From assembly GCA_020054495.1 (NCBI GenBank), contig JAHWGK010000008.1, positions 1-64,000 on the forward strand: DNA of 64,000 nt, in the 5' to 3' direction. Shown in pieces: positions 52,820 through 63,000 of the stretch. The stretch is from Thermoplasmata archaeon (GTDB lineage Archaea; Thermoplasmatota; E2; DHVEG-1). The first letter of the stretch is position 1. Every line of letters begins with the position of its first letter. The translations under genes and the position numbers were made by a program. The notes beneath the pieces are model-generated. The model saw only the letters and a list, made by a program, of their open reading frames with translations. It had not been told where the DNA came from and made no database searches.

Positions 52820-54157
52820 ATGAGAGGGAAAATAATAGGAGTAGTTTTGACGCTGGTTATTGTCGGTATAATCCTTCTTTCTATATTTGTTGTCACAACA
52901 CAAAACGAAATAAAAGAAATAAATGAAGAATTTGAAGAAATAAAAAACAAGCCTATATCATTAAAAATTCTTGCAGATACTAGTTCTGGAATAAGTCCAC
53001 TGACTGTAAATTTCAAGAGCTTATTGTTAAATAACAAAAACCAGGTAAAATATAATTGGGATTTTGGTGATGGAAATACATCAAATGAAAAAGAACCGAC
53101 AAACATCTATAAAAAAAGCGGTAGTTATAATTGCATATTAACTGTTCAAGATGGGGATATAACAGTATCTGATTTTTACAACATAACTGTCTTTCAAAAT
53201 AATCCACCAAAAGTCAAAATTTTATGTAATACGATTGCTTATAGACCTGAACGAGTATATTTTGACGCAGAGGTTTTTGACCCTGAAGGAGATGAGCTGG
53301 AATATAAATGGAAATTAGTACTACCACCGATTATGAGTGCTATTAAATTAGATCAATCTTTTAACACTAAAAATTTTTCAAAGCTCTTCATAAGATGTGG
53401 TCGTTATGTTGCTGAATTAACTGTTACTGATGAAGCAGGAAACCAAGTAACTGATTATGAAATCGTTCAGGTACGACCAAACCAAATTGGTGGTGGCGGT
53501 CTCGCGCTTATAACTCTTTTAGGTACACAGATACCAAATGGGTTAAATCTTATTTGGACTCTTTCAAATTTGATTTTTAAATATGAAGAAAACCTTGATA
53601 AAAATTGGTTTGATAAATCGGATATGTTTAGGTTTTTTATTAATATATACATAGCATTAGGTAATGTCAATTATGAACCACCTATTCCAAAAGCTGATTT
53701 AAGAGTTTCTGAGATTCAAGATCTAAATCTATCTTACTATGTAAATGATACAACTAGAATAGTTGAAAATGATGCAACTGTAAATAGCTCTTTTACTATT
53801 ACAAATATTGATAATTCAAACATATCAAAAAACATATACATAACATTAGACCATCCTTTAAATAAAGATGAAGGATTAATTGATGATATTGAAATAGAAG
53901 ATCTATATGTTGGATTAGATGTAGGAGTTTTATCAAATAAACTTTTTTTCAATAGAGTTTACACAAGATGGCAAGATTGCTATGATGTCGAAAAACTTGT
54001 TCCAGGTGAATTTATCTCAATGGATCTATTTGTCACGTTAAAGAAAGGTGCAACAATACAAAAGGGATCATATGATTGTAAATTATTCATGTATCAGGAA
54101 AAATCTCTGAAAATCGAAAAATATGTTGATGAAATCCCATTTACGATTATACTTTAG
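52820..54157 (+). CDS. membrane-anchored protein with PKD and second Ig-like domain
   Basis: 445 residues, function unknown. An N-terminal helix (IIGVVLTLVIVGIILLSIFVV) probably anchors the protein; a short coiled coil (EIKEINEEFEEIKNK) follows. Residues ~50-125 are a classical PKD domain (YNWDFGDGNTSNEKEP). A second Ig-like domain (DPEGDELEYKWKLVLP) follows, then ~190 residues without recognised family. GGGGG precedes the ATG. Unlike the peptidases, its PKD is of the canonical WDFGDG type and there is no cassette or FP tail. Confidence 0.75.
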   Translation: MRGKIIGVVLTLVIVGIILLSIFVVTTQNEIKEINEEFEEIKNKPISLKILADTSSGISPLTVNFKSLLLNNKNQVKYNWDFGDGNTSNEKEPTNIYKKSGSYNCILTVQDGDITVSDFYNITVFQNNPPKVKILCNTIAYRPERVYFDAEVFDPEGDELEYKWKLVLPPIMSAIKLDQSFNTKNFSKLFIRCGRYVAELTVTDEAGNQVTDYEIVQVRPNQIGGGGLALITLLGTQIPNGLNLIWTLSNLIFKYEENLDKNWFDKSDMFRFFINIYIALGNVNYEPPIPKADLRVSEIQDLNLSYYVNDTTRIVENDATVNSSFTITNIDNSNISKNIYITLDHPLNKDEGLIDDIEIEDLYVGLDVGVLSNKLFFNRVYTRWQDCYDVEKLVPGEFISMDLFVTLKKGATIQKGSYDCKLFMYQEKSLKIEKYVDEIPFTIIL

Positions 54158-54277
54158 AGAAAAATCAGAAAAAAAATGATGTATAATTAACCTTTTCACC
54201 TCTCTTTTTTTCTTTATTTGTTTAGTCACCAAACTATTATAATGGGTATTCTATTTCCTTCGGCCGGAGAATCCAAA

Positions 54278-55579
54278 ATGGATAATCTTTTTAATCTCAA
54301 AATAGAAAAATTACCTCGAACAAAAATTAAGGAACTGCAGCTTAAACAATTGAAAAAAACAGTAAAACTTGTTTATGATAATGTTCCTTTTTATAAGAAA
54401 AAGTTCCAGGAACTAAAGATAAAGCCAGATGATATTAAAACATTAGAAGATGTGCAAAAGTTGCCAGTTACAACAAAAGATGACCTAAGAGATAATGCAC
54501 CATTCAATATGATGGCCACTTCACTTGATAATTGTATCGAACTACATGCTTCATCTGGTACAACGGGCATCCCAGTTACTGTATGCTACACTCCAAACGA
54601 TATTGAAGTATGGTCTGAAGTTATGGCACGTTGTCTATCCATGTCTGGTCTAACTAAAAAAGATGTCTTTCAAAATCCAATACCATATGGAACGTTTACT
54701 GGTGCCTTTGGATTTCATTATGGCGCTCACAAGATTGGTGCCCTAGTTATTCCCTCAGGTATGGGACAATCTGAAAGACAGATAAAGCTTATGGACTATT
54801 ATGGCACTACCTTTATCTCAGGCGTTGCATCATATGCAATGCGTCTATCTCAAGTTGCTCTTGACATGAAGATAGATCCGAAAAAACTGAAGGTTAGAAA
54901 TGGACTTTTTGGTGCTGAAACATTTTCCCCTGGCTTGAAAAAACGCATTATGGACATCTGGGAGATGGACGTACATGATATTTATGGTTTAACAGAGATG
55001 TGCGGGCCGGGTGTCTCAACAGATTGTGATCAACACAATGGTCTTCATTTATGGGAGGATCATTTTCTGGTAGAATGTCTAGATCCAGTTACACTAGAAC
55101 CTGTGGGACCTGAAGAAGAAGGAGAAATCGTCATAACTACACTGACAAAAGAAGGTATGCCCTTACTGAGATATAGAACAAGGGATATAGCAAAACTTTA
55201 TGATGAAAAAATTTGTGAATGTGGAAGAACTCATATCAAACATACTCCAGTAAAAGGACGTAGTGATGATATGGTGATTATACATGGGACAAATATCTAT
55301 CCTGGTCAAATTGAATCTGTATTAATGAAAAACAAAGATGTTGGTAATAACTGGAGAATGGTACTCAAGACAGTTGATGATGTTGACATGCTCACTGTTG
55401 AGGTGGAAAGTAAAAATCAATTGAGTCAAGTTGAGTCTATGGACCTTGAAGAGATTTTAAAAACTGATATAAAATCAGTAATTGTGTTTACACCAAGAGT
55501 AACTGTTTTACCTCCAAAGAGTATTCCTCAAGAGGGTTTAAAAGCAAAACGTGTCATCGATGAAAGGAAAAAGGTATAA
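54278..55579 (+). CDS. phenylacetate-CoA ligase (PaaK) family enzyme
   Basis: 433 residues from ATG 54278 (GGAGAA upstream; an earlier frame extension to 54218 is not conserved). It forms acyl-AMP, then acyl-CoA, typically on phenylacetate or other aromatic acids. AMP-binding loop LHASSGTTGIPVTVCYT, IYGLTEMCGPGVSTDC, and the C-terminal lid KGRSDDMVIIHGTNIYPGQIE (in part: RSDDMVIIHGTNIYP) are typical. It is followed two bases later by an ADP-forming ligase subunit. In archaea such pairs often accompany fermentation of aromatic amino acids, in agreement with a protein-based diet. Confidence 0.9.
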   Translation: MDNLFNLKIEKLPRTKIKELQLKQLKKTVKLVYDNVPFYKKKFQELKIKPDDIKTLEDVQKLPVTTKDDLRDNAPFNMMATSLDNCIELHASSGTTGIPVTVCYTPNDIEVWSEVMARCLSMSGLTKKDVFQNPIPYGTFTGAFGFHYGAHKIGALVIPSGMGQSERQIKLMDYYGTTFISGVASYAMRLSQVALDMKIDPKKLKVRNGLFGAETFSPGLKKRIMDIWEMDVHDIYGLTEMCGPGVSTDCDQHNGLHLWEDHFLVECLDPVTLEPVGPEEEGEIVITTLTKEGMPLLRYRTRDIAKLYDEKICECGRTHIKHTPVKGRSDDMVIIHGTNIYPGQIESVLMKNKDVGNNWRMVLKTVDDVDMLTVEVESKNQLSQVESMDLEEILKTDIKSVIVFTPRVTVLPPKSIPQEGLKAKRVIDERKKV

Positions 55580-55581
55580 TC

Positions 55582-56238
55582 ATGAAAGCAAGCATTAAAA
55601 AATTGATAGAAAAAAAGGGACCTCTTGCTGAAAATGAAGTAAAGGATTTATTGAAAGAATATGGAATAGGAACAACAAAATACAAATTGGTAAATAAGAT
55701 TGAAGATTTAGAAAATCTAGAATTGAAGTTTCCAGTGGCCCTCAAAGTTTGTTCAAGTAAAATTCTACATAAAACAGATGTTGGAGGTGTAAAACTAGAT
55801 ATCAAAGACATGGATGAACTCAAAAAAACATTCAAGGACTTCAGGAAAAAATTCCCTAAAGAAAATCTTTTAGTTGACCAGATGGCAGAAAAAGGCGTCG
55901 AAATTATCATTGGTCTTATTCAAGACCCAACATTTGGTCTATCTATTATGTGTGGAATCGGTGGTATTTTTACCGAACTTTATAAGGACGTAACATTCCG
56001 TGTTGTACCAATTGTAAAATTTGATGCAGAACAAATGGTTGAAGAGATAAAAGGAAAAAAACTATTAGAAGGATTTAGAAACATCCCTGCAAATAAACAA
56101 TTAGTTATTGATTTACTTATAAGGGTATCAAAAATTGGAGAAGAATTAAAGGATCATATTGATGAAATGGATTTGAATCCAGTTTTTGTTTATAAGGATA
56201 ACATTTGTGTTGTAGATGCTAAGCTAATATTAAAATAA
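55582..56238 (+). CDS. acetate/acyl-CoA ligase (ADP-forming), beta subunit
   Basis: 218 residues, a stand-alone ATP-grasp subunit: FPVALKVCSSKILHKTDVGG, VEIIIGLIQDPTFG and IMCGIGGIFTELYKDVTFR, ending DEMDLNPVFVYKD. With an alpha subunit (not in the window) it turns acyl-CoA, ADP and phosphate into acid and ATP, the energy-yielding end step of amino-acid fermentation in archaea. Two-base spacing to the PaaK-like gene indicates one transcript; the substrate may be an aryl-CoA. Confidence 0.9.
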   Translation: MKASIKKLIEKKGPLAENEVKDLLKEYGIGTTKYKLVNKIEDLENLELKFPVALKVCSSKILHKTDVGGVKLDIKDMDELKKTFKDFRKKFPKENLLVDQMAEKGVEIIIGLIQDPTFGLSIMCGIGGIFTELYKDVTFRVVPIVKFDAEQMVEEIKGKKLLEGFRNIPANKQLVIDLLIRVSKIGEELKDHIDEMDLNPVFVYKDNICVVDAKLILK

Positions 56239-56252
56239 TATAAGGTGTTGTA

Positions 56253-57671
56253 ATGATGGAGTCAAATATGGAAGATTATAAAATCAAAGATATCAATCTA
56301 GCAGATTTCGGACGAAAAGAAATCGAGATTGCCGAAAAAGAAATGCCAGGTCTTATGGCTATTCGTGATAAATATGGGGCTCAAAAACCTTTAGAGGGTG
56401 CTCGTATAATGGGCAGTTTACATATGACTATCCAGACAGCTGTTCTAATTGAAACACTTGCTGAGTTAGGTGCTTCTGTTAGATGGGCTAGTTGTAATAT
56501 TTTTTCAACTCAGGACCATGCGGCCGCGACCATTGCTAATACTGGTGTTCCTGTTTTTGCATGGAAAGGCGAGAGCCTTAAAGAGTATTGGTGGTGTGCT
56601 CAAAAAGCTCTTGATTTTGGCAATGGTATGGGACCAAACTTAATAGTTGATGACGGTGGAGATGCAACCCTTATGGTTCATAAGGGTTATGAAGTTGAAC
56701 AAAATCCGTCCTTACTTGATAAGGATTATAGCTCTGAGGGCGAGGATTTCAAGGAACTTATGGCCTGTTTAAAAGAAATCTATGAAAAAGATCCGCAAAG
56801 ATGGACCAGAGTTTCAAAAGATATCAAAGGTATCTCCGAGGAAACTACAACTGGAGTTCACCGCTTGTATCAAAGATTGGAAGAGGGAACACTTCTTTTC
56901 CCCGCGTTTAACGTGAATGATTCAGTTACAAAATCTAAGTTTGATAATTTGTATGGTTGCAGAGAAAGCCTTGCTGATGGTATAAAGAGGGCAACTGATG
57001 TTATGGTTGCTGGAAAAACTGTTGTTGTCTGTGGCTATGGTGATGTTGGAAAAGGATGTTGCCAGTCAATGCGTGGTTTTGGTGCAAGAGTAATTGTTAC
57101 TGAAATCGATCCGATTTGTGCACTTCAGGCAGTTATGGAGGGTTATGAAGTAAAAACTGTCGAAGGTACTCTTGGCGAAGGAAATATTTATGTCACTGCA
57201 ACAGGTAATAGGGACATTATCACTGCAGAACATATGGAAAAAATGAAGGATCAAGCTATTGTTTGTAACATTGGTCATTTTGATAATGAAATCCAAGTAA
57301 CTGAACTTGAAAATATTCCAGGGATTAAAAAAGTAAATATTAAACCGCAGGTGGATAAATATATTTTTCCAGATGGACATGAAATATTTATGCTTGCCGA
57401 AGGACGCCTTGTGAATCTAGGATGCGCGACAGGCCATCCTAGTTTCGTTATGAGCAATTCATTCACGAATCAGTGTCTTGCACAAATTGAACTTTGGAAT
57501 AAAGATCACAAAATAGGAGTATATATGCTTCCTAAAAATCTTGATGAAGAAGTTGCCAGGCTTCATCTTGAAAAGCTTGGTGTTATACTTTCAAAACTTA
57601 CAAAAGAGCAAGCTGACTACATTGGTGTTAAAGTAGAAGGTCCTTACAAATCTAAACATTATAGATATTAG
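56253..57671 (+). CDS. ahcY: adenosylhomocysteinase, long form
   Basis: 472 residues. It hydrolyses S-adenosylhomocysteine to adenosine and homocysteine, reversibly. NAD-binding [41 protein letters not shown] and the terminal PYKSKHYRY are present. Many archaeal enzymes are ~420 residues; this one has a ~40-residue insert after [11 protein letters not shown] (~residues 160-200) and the KHYRY end that mark the long form common in bacteria and eukaryotes. That suggests acquisition from bacteria (inference). It is 14 bases after the ADP-forming ligase subunit gene and complements the homocysteine genes at 6-10 kb. Confidence 0.95.
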   Translation: MMESNMEDYKIKDINLADFGRKEIEIAEKEMPGLMAIRDKYGAQKPLEGARIMGSLHMTIQTAVLIETLAELGASVRWASCNIFSTQDHAAATIANTGVPVFAWKGESLKEYWWCAQKALDFGNGMGPNLIVDDGGDATLMVHKGYEVEQNPSLLDKDYSSEGEDFKELMACLKEIYEKDPQRWTRVSKDIKGISEETTTGVHRLYQRLEEGTLLFPAFNVNDSVTKSKFDNLYGCRESLADGIKRATDVMVAGKTVVVCGYGDVGKGCCQSMRGFGARVIVTEIDPICALQAVMEGYEVKTVEGTLGEGNIYVTATGNRDIITAEHMEKMKDQAIVCNIGHFDNEIQVTELENIPGIKKVNIKPQVDKYIFPDGHEIFMLAEGRLVNLGCATGHPSFVMSNSFTNQCLAQIELWNKDHKIGVYMLPKNLDEEVARLHLEKLGVILSKLTKEQADYIGVKVEGPYKSKHYRY

Positions 57672-57682
57672 GATAAAATAAA

Positions 57683-58417
57683 ATGATTACCTTAATTGGA
57701 ACTGGACATGTTTTTGATCTATCTCAAGCGTTACTTAACATTTTTGAGGAAAAACAACCTGAAATTCTATGTGTAGAGCTTGATAAGCAAAGATTCAATG
57801 CACTTATGCTTAAACAAACCAATCCGGAGGCTTATAAAAATTACGAAAAAAATGTCCCAGTTCTTTATAGATTGTTAGCCAGATTTCAAGATGGAATGGC
57901 AAAACAATATGGAGTAACCGCTGGAGAAGAAATGCTAACGACAATTAACTTTGCTAAAAGCCATCAGCTTCCAATTGCATTTATTGATATGAATGCACAA
58001 AACCTATTTTCTAAAATGCTAAAAAAAATGTCTTGGTCTGAAAAATTTAAATTAGCATTTACAGGCCTTGGAGGTTTTTTTGTTAGCAAAAAAAGAGTTG
58101 ATAGTGAAATCAAAAAACTCGAGGGGGACTTAGAAAAATATATTGAAGAAGTTGGTGAAAAATTTCCGACAATTAAAAAGATTTTGATTGATGATCGAAA
58201 TCAATATATGGTGAAGCAACTAGCAAGTGCAAATGAACAATATGAAAAAGTTGCAGCGGTTATTGGTGATGGTCATGTTCCTGGGATATCTGAACTTTTA
58301 ACAAAAAAAGATATCAAGTTTGAAACAATAAGACTTAGCGAACTGCGAAGTCATAAAACAGATAAAACAGATTCATCGACAGCATCATTTAGCATGGAAT
58401 ATAAAGATTTACAGTAG
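57683..58417 (+). CDS. TraB family protein
   Basis: 244 residues. Contains the TraB/GumN-type domain: N-terminal LIGTGHVFDLSQAL, ILCVELDKQRFNALM, and VIGDGHVPGIS towards the end. The C-terminal membrane helices found in many archaeal TraB proteins are absent, so it is probably cytoplasmic. The fold relates to metal-dependent hydrolases or peptidases (Tiki/GumN group), but a function is not proven. It starts 11 bases after ahcY and is the last chromosomal gene before the tRNA. Confidence 0.8.
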   Translation: MITLIGTGHVFDLSQALLNIFEEKQPEILCVELDKQRFNALMLKQTNPEAYKNYEKNVPVLYRLLARFQDGMAKQYGVTAGEEMLTTINFAKSHQLPIAFIDMNAQNLFSKMLKKMSWSEKFKLAFTGLGGFFVSKKRVDSEIKKLEGDLEKYIEEVGEKFPTIKKILIDDRNQYMVKQLASANEQYEKVAAVIGDGHVPGISELLTKKDIKFETIRLSELRSHKTDKTDSSTASFSMEYKDLQ

Positions 58418-58467
58418 TATTTTTCCTACGAGGTTTTAAAAAACATTTTTCTTTGTTGTATTTTGTT

Positions 58468-58542
58468 GGGCCTGTAGCCTAGTCTGGACAGGGCGATAGC
58501 CTCCTAAGCTATAGATCGCGGGTTCGAATCCCGCCAGGTCCG
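58468..58542 (+). tRNA. tRNA-Arg (anticodon CCT)
   Basis: 75 bases folding as a full cloverleaf: acceptor GGGCCTG with CAGGTCC (one G-T pair), D-stem GCCT/GGGC, anticodon stem ATAGC/GCTAT with loop CTCCTAA (anticodon CCT, decoding AGG), T-arm GCGGG-TTCGAAT-CCCGC, discriminator G. No intron; CCA is not encoded. An integrase gene sits immediately downstream, so its 3' end is the probable attachment site of an integrated element. Confidence 0.95.
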
Positions 58543-58606
58543 CTTCACTCTCTCGGAGGGAATTTGGTCGAAAGATGCTATTTTTTGCGTTTTTTGAATT
58601 CTCGTG

Positions 58607-59797
58607 TTATCCCCACCCATTACTTGGAGCTTTAAGGACACGATGAACCCAATCATAAGGAGCAAGTAGATAGTAGTGCTTTGCATCTTTGATGTATCCC
58701 ATAGTTGTTTCTATTTTGGTGTGACCTAGCCAGTCTCTTACTTCGTATTCATCGAATGCTTTGTATTGTAGTTTGGTTCTGATTAGTCTTGATACTGCTG
58801 CAAAATGTCTTGAGCAGTAGTTGTAGTATTCTGGAAAAACAGTTTGTATTACCGGTTTTGCTTTTCTGTTAAGTAGTTGTCTTAGTTGATCTCTTGAGTA
58901 TGGATGTCCATCGGATCGAAGATACAGGTAGTCTTTGCTATGTTGGTTTTCTACCTTTGGCCTCCATGCATCTACCCAGTTTTTAAATGACTTTCTTCGT
59001 CTGTTTGACATTATTTCTTCTGGTGATAGATTTCTTGTGCTACTGTGCTTCTTTGGTTCTGTTATTGTTATATATCCTCGTTCTACGTGAACATCTGTTG
59101 TTTTCATTTCTGTTGGTTCACTTGGAAATCTCCATCCTATGATGAAGTTGTGTGTGAGTAGGTATTGTATTAGTACGTTTTCGTAGGAATCCTTTGAGTA
59201 GGTTAGGTTTAGTATTTTGTATACTTGGTCTGGAAACGGCATTACTCTTACTCTGTAGATTGGTGTTGATGGTGGTTTGTAGGTCCAGAGTTTCAGTCCA
59301 TATGCTTTTAGAAACATCCTCATGGTTTTCCATTCGTTTTGAAGCGCGCATGGTCCTGTGTTTTCTATTTGTTCTCTGTAGTCCATGTGTGCCATGAAGT
59401 TTTCATATGTTGGGTTTCTGAAGTCTACTGGTTGTGGATGTGTTTCCATGAATCTTGCTGTTGATAGTCGTTTTTCTATTGTGTTTTGACTTAGTCTTTG
59501 TCTTAAGTAACAGTGTATTGCTACATCGTTAAAAGACGCAGTTTTTGGGTCCAATATTATTGGAAAATCGGTTCTTTTAATTTTTTTTAGATCATAGTTT
59601 ATTTTCACTTTTTTCTCCCTAAATATTGGAGAAGTTAGTTCTTTTGATCTTTGGCTTATTATTTTGTTTATTATTTTCCATTCTTTGTTTCTACCTCCAT
59701 CTAACACATCATTGAGTGAGTTAGTTGAATCTGAATATTTTGAATTGTATATCTGATTTTGGTGTTCAAATTTCAATTTGATTTCCACCTTTTTCAT
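58607..59797 (-). CDS. tyrosine recombinase / integrase
   Basis: 396 residues from ATG 59797; the open frame runs on to 59911 but that extension crosses the regulator gene. Catalytic-domain features are the arginine in IIGWRFPSEPTEM, NYCSRHFAAVSRLIRT (box II, with an R-H pair), and DWLGHTKIETTMGYI with the likely nucleophile tyrosine. An N-terminal core-binding domain (LRQRLSQNTIEKRLSTARF) precedes. The gene is intact, unlike SSV-type integrases split by integration. Its start is divergent from the RHH-like gene across an 81-base gap rich in GTAATA half-sites. Confidence 0.9.
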   Translation of the reverse strand: MKKVEIKLKFEHQNQIYNSKYSDSTNSLNDVLDGGRNKEWKIINKIISQRSKELTSPIFREKKVKINYDLKKIKRTDFPIILDPKTASFNDVAIHCYLRQRLSQNTIEKRLSTARFMETHPQPVDFRNPTYENFMAHMDYREQIENTGPCALQNEWKTMRMFLKAYGLKLWTYKPPSTPIYRVRVMPFPDQVYKILNLTYSKDSYENVLIQYLLTHNFIIGWRFPSEPTEMKTTDVHVERGYITITEPKKHSSTRNLSPEEIMSNRRRKSFKNWVDAWRPKVENQHSKDYLYLRSDGHPYSRDQLRQLLNRKAKPVIQTVFPEYYNYCSRHFAAVSRLIRTKLQYKAFDEYEVRDWLGHTKIETTMGYIKDAKHYYLLAPYDWVHRVLKAPSNGWG

Positions 59798-59878
59798 TTG
59801 TATTACTTGCATTATTTGTAATACAATATATGTAATGTAAACGTAATATTTATATCTTTCTGTGTTATTTGCATTACA
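59798..59878. promoter_or_regulatory. operator-like half-site array between integrase and RHH-like gene
   Basis: A 9-base inverted repeat TTGTATTAC (59798-59806) / GTAATACAA (59818-59826), plus related GTAATG (~59832), GTAATA (~59841) and GCATTAC (59871-59877). The spacing is irregular. The short repeated motif in the divergent promoter suggests binding of the small RHH-like protein, which would control itself and the integrase. Confidence 0.5.
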
Positions 59879-60043
59879 ATGCCTTCGAAGAAAGACAAAG
59901 GTGGAACACATTCATTTCGTGTATCAAAAGACATGGAAAAATGGATAGAATCAAAAATAAAATCACATGAACTTGGATCCTGGACTCATGCCCTAGAATG
60001 GGGTTTGGATTTACTAAAAGAGAAATTAGACTCTAAAAAATAA
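59879..60043 (+). CDS. small ribbon-helix-helix-like DNA-binding protein
   Basis: 54 residues. Reads MPSKKDKGGTHSFRVSKDM, then WIESKIKSHELGSWTHALEW, and ends WGLDLLKEKLDSKK. A short strand (THSFRVS) followed by two helices is the RHH pattern seen in small archaeal virus and plasmid regulators. No strong ribosome-binding site; translation may be leaderless. Probably controls the integrase. The C-terminus lies 4 bases from the end of the convergent restriction-modification gene. Confidence 0.65.
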   Translation: MPSKKDKGGTHSFRVSKDMEKWIESKIKSHELGSWTHALEWGLDLLKEKLDSKK

Positions 60044-60047
60044 TTTT

Positions 60048-63000
60048 TTAAAATTTATTTAAAAATTCATCAATTATTTTGATATCACTATTTTTTATTT
60101 TATAAAGTTTGTAAACGAGTTTGTCGAGTTCTTCTTCAAGATCTTCGATTTTAGTTGTCTTTTCAAGTTTCTTAATATCTTTCTTATGCATATCAATAAT
60201 TTTTTCTGTTTTTTTATCTTCAATAGGAATTCTTAAGAGTATCTCTTGATCTTTAGAAACCTTAGAATTTTTAATCGATCTTATTACATATTCTAATTTT
60301 TTATCTGAATCCAATTTATAGTTATCAATAATATCATTTTTTCCAAGTTGAATCTTTTTAGTTCCTTGTAAATCTTCTTGAATTTCAGGCAAAATATTTG
60401 AGTAATTCCTTTTTACTACATGTCTAATTTCAAAAAATTCTTCAATTTCATTTTCTTTTCTTAGTTGAGAAAAATATGGCGTTGGAAACATCTCGATTTT
60501 TCTTTTCAGTTCTTCAATAAACATTAATTTTTTAGCTATTGCTGTTGTTTTTTTAGATATTTCTTTTTCTGCTGATGTTTCTGGTTCTTTAATTGGTAAT
60601 AATTTTATGAATTGGTCTCCATATGAGTAAAATTTACCTGAAAAAATATTACTAATATGCTTATGGTAATATTCTAACAATTTACTATTAAGTATAGATA
60701 ACAAAAACCATGGATCTTTAGTCTCCTTTGGCAATATGCCAAAAACATTTGATCCTCCTGCCCCTGCGAAAACATAATTATCGCTTTCATCATAGACAAA
60801 ATTTGAGCTATTAGCGAGAGTTTGAACTAATAATTTTTTACTATCATATTTTTCAATATTTCGTGGGTATGTAATACCGTACCATCGGTGGTCGTTTGCT
60901 TTATCTTTTTTATACAATCCATTTTCTCTATTTCTTAATATTTCCTCATTATTTTTAAAATAATTCCAAGCTGAAGGATACAAATTTTCAATATACTCAT
61001 TACTATACTCAAATTTATCTTCATCTTCTTTAGAAGGAATCAATAGATATTTTTCGTTCCCATTAAGTTCAAATTTTTTATATGGGAAAAAAACATACCA
61101 TCCTTTCCAATCTATTTTCCAGCGATGAACATCTTTGCCAAATAGAAATGGTCTAATTATGTCCTTCTCAACTTCTATTAAGTCTCCTCCACCCTTTGGA
61201 ATTGCTACAATAGAATTTTTTTTATCTTCAATTAATTTTAGAATATATACATCGTCTTTACTAGTGGAAATCCCTTGAAAACCTCCACTTTGTGTTTTTG
61301 TAAATTTTTCTAATACATCGGTTGATTCTTTTTCAATTTTTGAAAATATCGCCCTTTCGTTATGAGGCATTAAGTACCAACCTTGAGATCGGAGATTTTT
61401 ATATTTGAAGTAAAAAACATCAGAATATTGACCCACTAAATGATCTTTTGGTGTTTTTAACTTTCCAAAATTATTTTCAACTTCTGAGAGTAAATCTTTT
61501 CCATTATTCGGATCCTTAAAAACTCTTGCAACAGGAAAATAATCTCTTTCTTTTTTTCCTTTTGAAAAAACAAAAATCGATGGATAATTAAGCGCATCCT
61601 CAAATACACGACTATCTTTTAAATCTAAAAATTTATTGATATTTACAGTTTCTAATAACCCTTCCCGCATTTTTTTACCATAATTTGTAAGGAGGAATCT
61701 ATTAGAAACAATGTAACTTAGTTTTCCTCTATTACCATCTTTAATCCATTCTAAACCACGTTCAATGAAAGGAATATAGATATCAAAGTTCCCTTCAACC
61801 CATTTATAACTACCTAACCATTTATTTTTCTGTTTTTCAGGTAGGTCCTGGACTCTTACATATGGTGGATTACCTACAACATAATCATAATCAACAAAAT
61901 TCTTCAATAAAGCAGCAAGCATAACATCTTCAATTGATTTTACTAACCTGCCATCATCAAATTCCGTTTTTAATGTCTTAATATGTATTAATAAACGATT
62001 TGCATGATCTTCAAAAAAATCTGCTAAAATATCCCATTTTTTATCACTAAGATATTTCTGAAGATTTTTTTCCATCAAAGATTTATCAATTTCATACTTG
62101 CCTTTATCAGCAGTTTGTTTAACAGTATCAAAAACAGCTTGCAAAGCACCAAAATACTGTTGTATATCATTGATATCAGTTTGATTAAGAACAGTTTTTT
62201 CATCAGGAATGTTAAATGTATCCTCAAAAAATGATTCTCCTTCCTCTTTTTGAACAGGAAGTTCTATCTTCATCGAAAAAACTTTTCCCGCATCCCATTC
62301 TTCTATATTCATACGTCCAACTTGAGTCTCTTTAGTTAACGAATCTGTTCTAAAAATTGGAAGCCTATTTAAAACAAAACCAGGTGATTCATCCTTAGCT
62401 ATTTTATATTGAGGTAAAAGCGCAAGAGTAAACTGAACTTGAGCCATAATCGTTGCGAATGGATGAATATCAAAACCAACGATATGATATTTATTGCATA
62501 GATCAGCAAGTACTTTACTCCATCCCTCTTGCTTTGCTTTTCTTTTAGCATTATTCAGATATCTTTTTAATGCACCAACTAAAAAAGTTCCAGAACCGCA
62601 TGCTGGATCTAAAAGTCTCTTGTTAATAACTCCCGAATTATTATATCCTACAGCATCGAGAATGTATTCAACTACTTCAATTGGAGTATAAAATTCACCT
62701 AAAGCTTTTCTTGTTTCAGTATCAAAATATTTTTGATAGAGTATCCCAAGTGGGTCACCTTCAATACGTGAGAAATTGAACTTGTAAACTGCTAAAAGTA
62801 TCTTTGCAACATTTCGACCAAAACGACTCATTGGCAAAGTAGTATCTCGGAAAAACTCCTGATAACCTCTATTATCAAATTCCTCAGTCCACCAATAAAA
62901 AATATCCTCCTCAAAAACAGATGCAATAAGTTTCTCCTGCATATCCCTAACTATTTCCATAGCAATTTTTGGATATGAAGACTGAGCGATGTCCTTATTT

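Noticed and set aside
59194-59397. Open frame antisense to the integrase
   Set aside because: Shadow of the integrase reading; no independent support.
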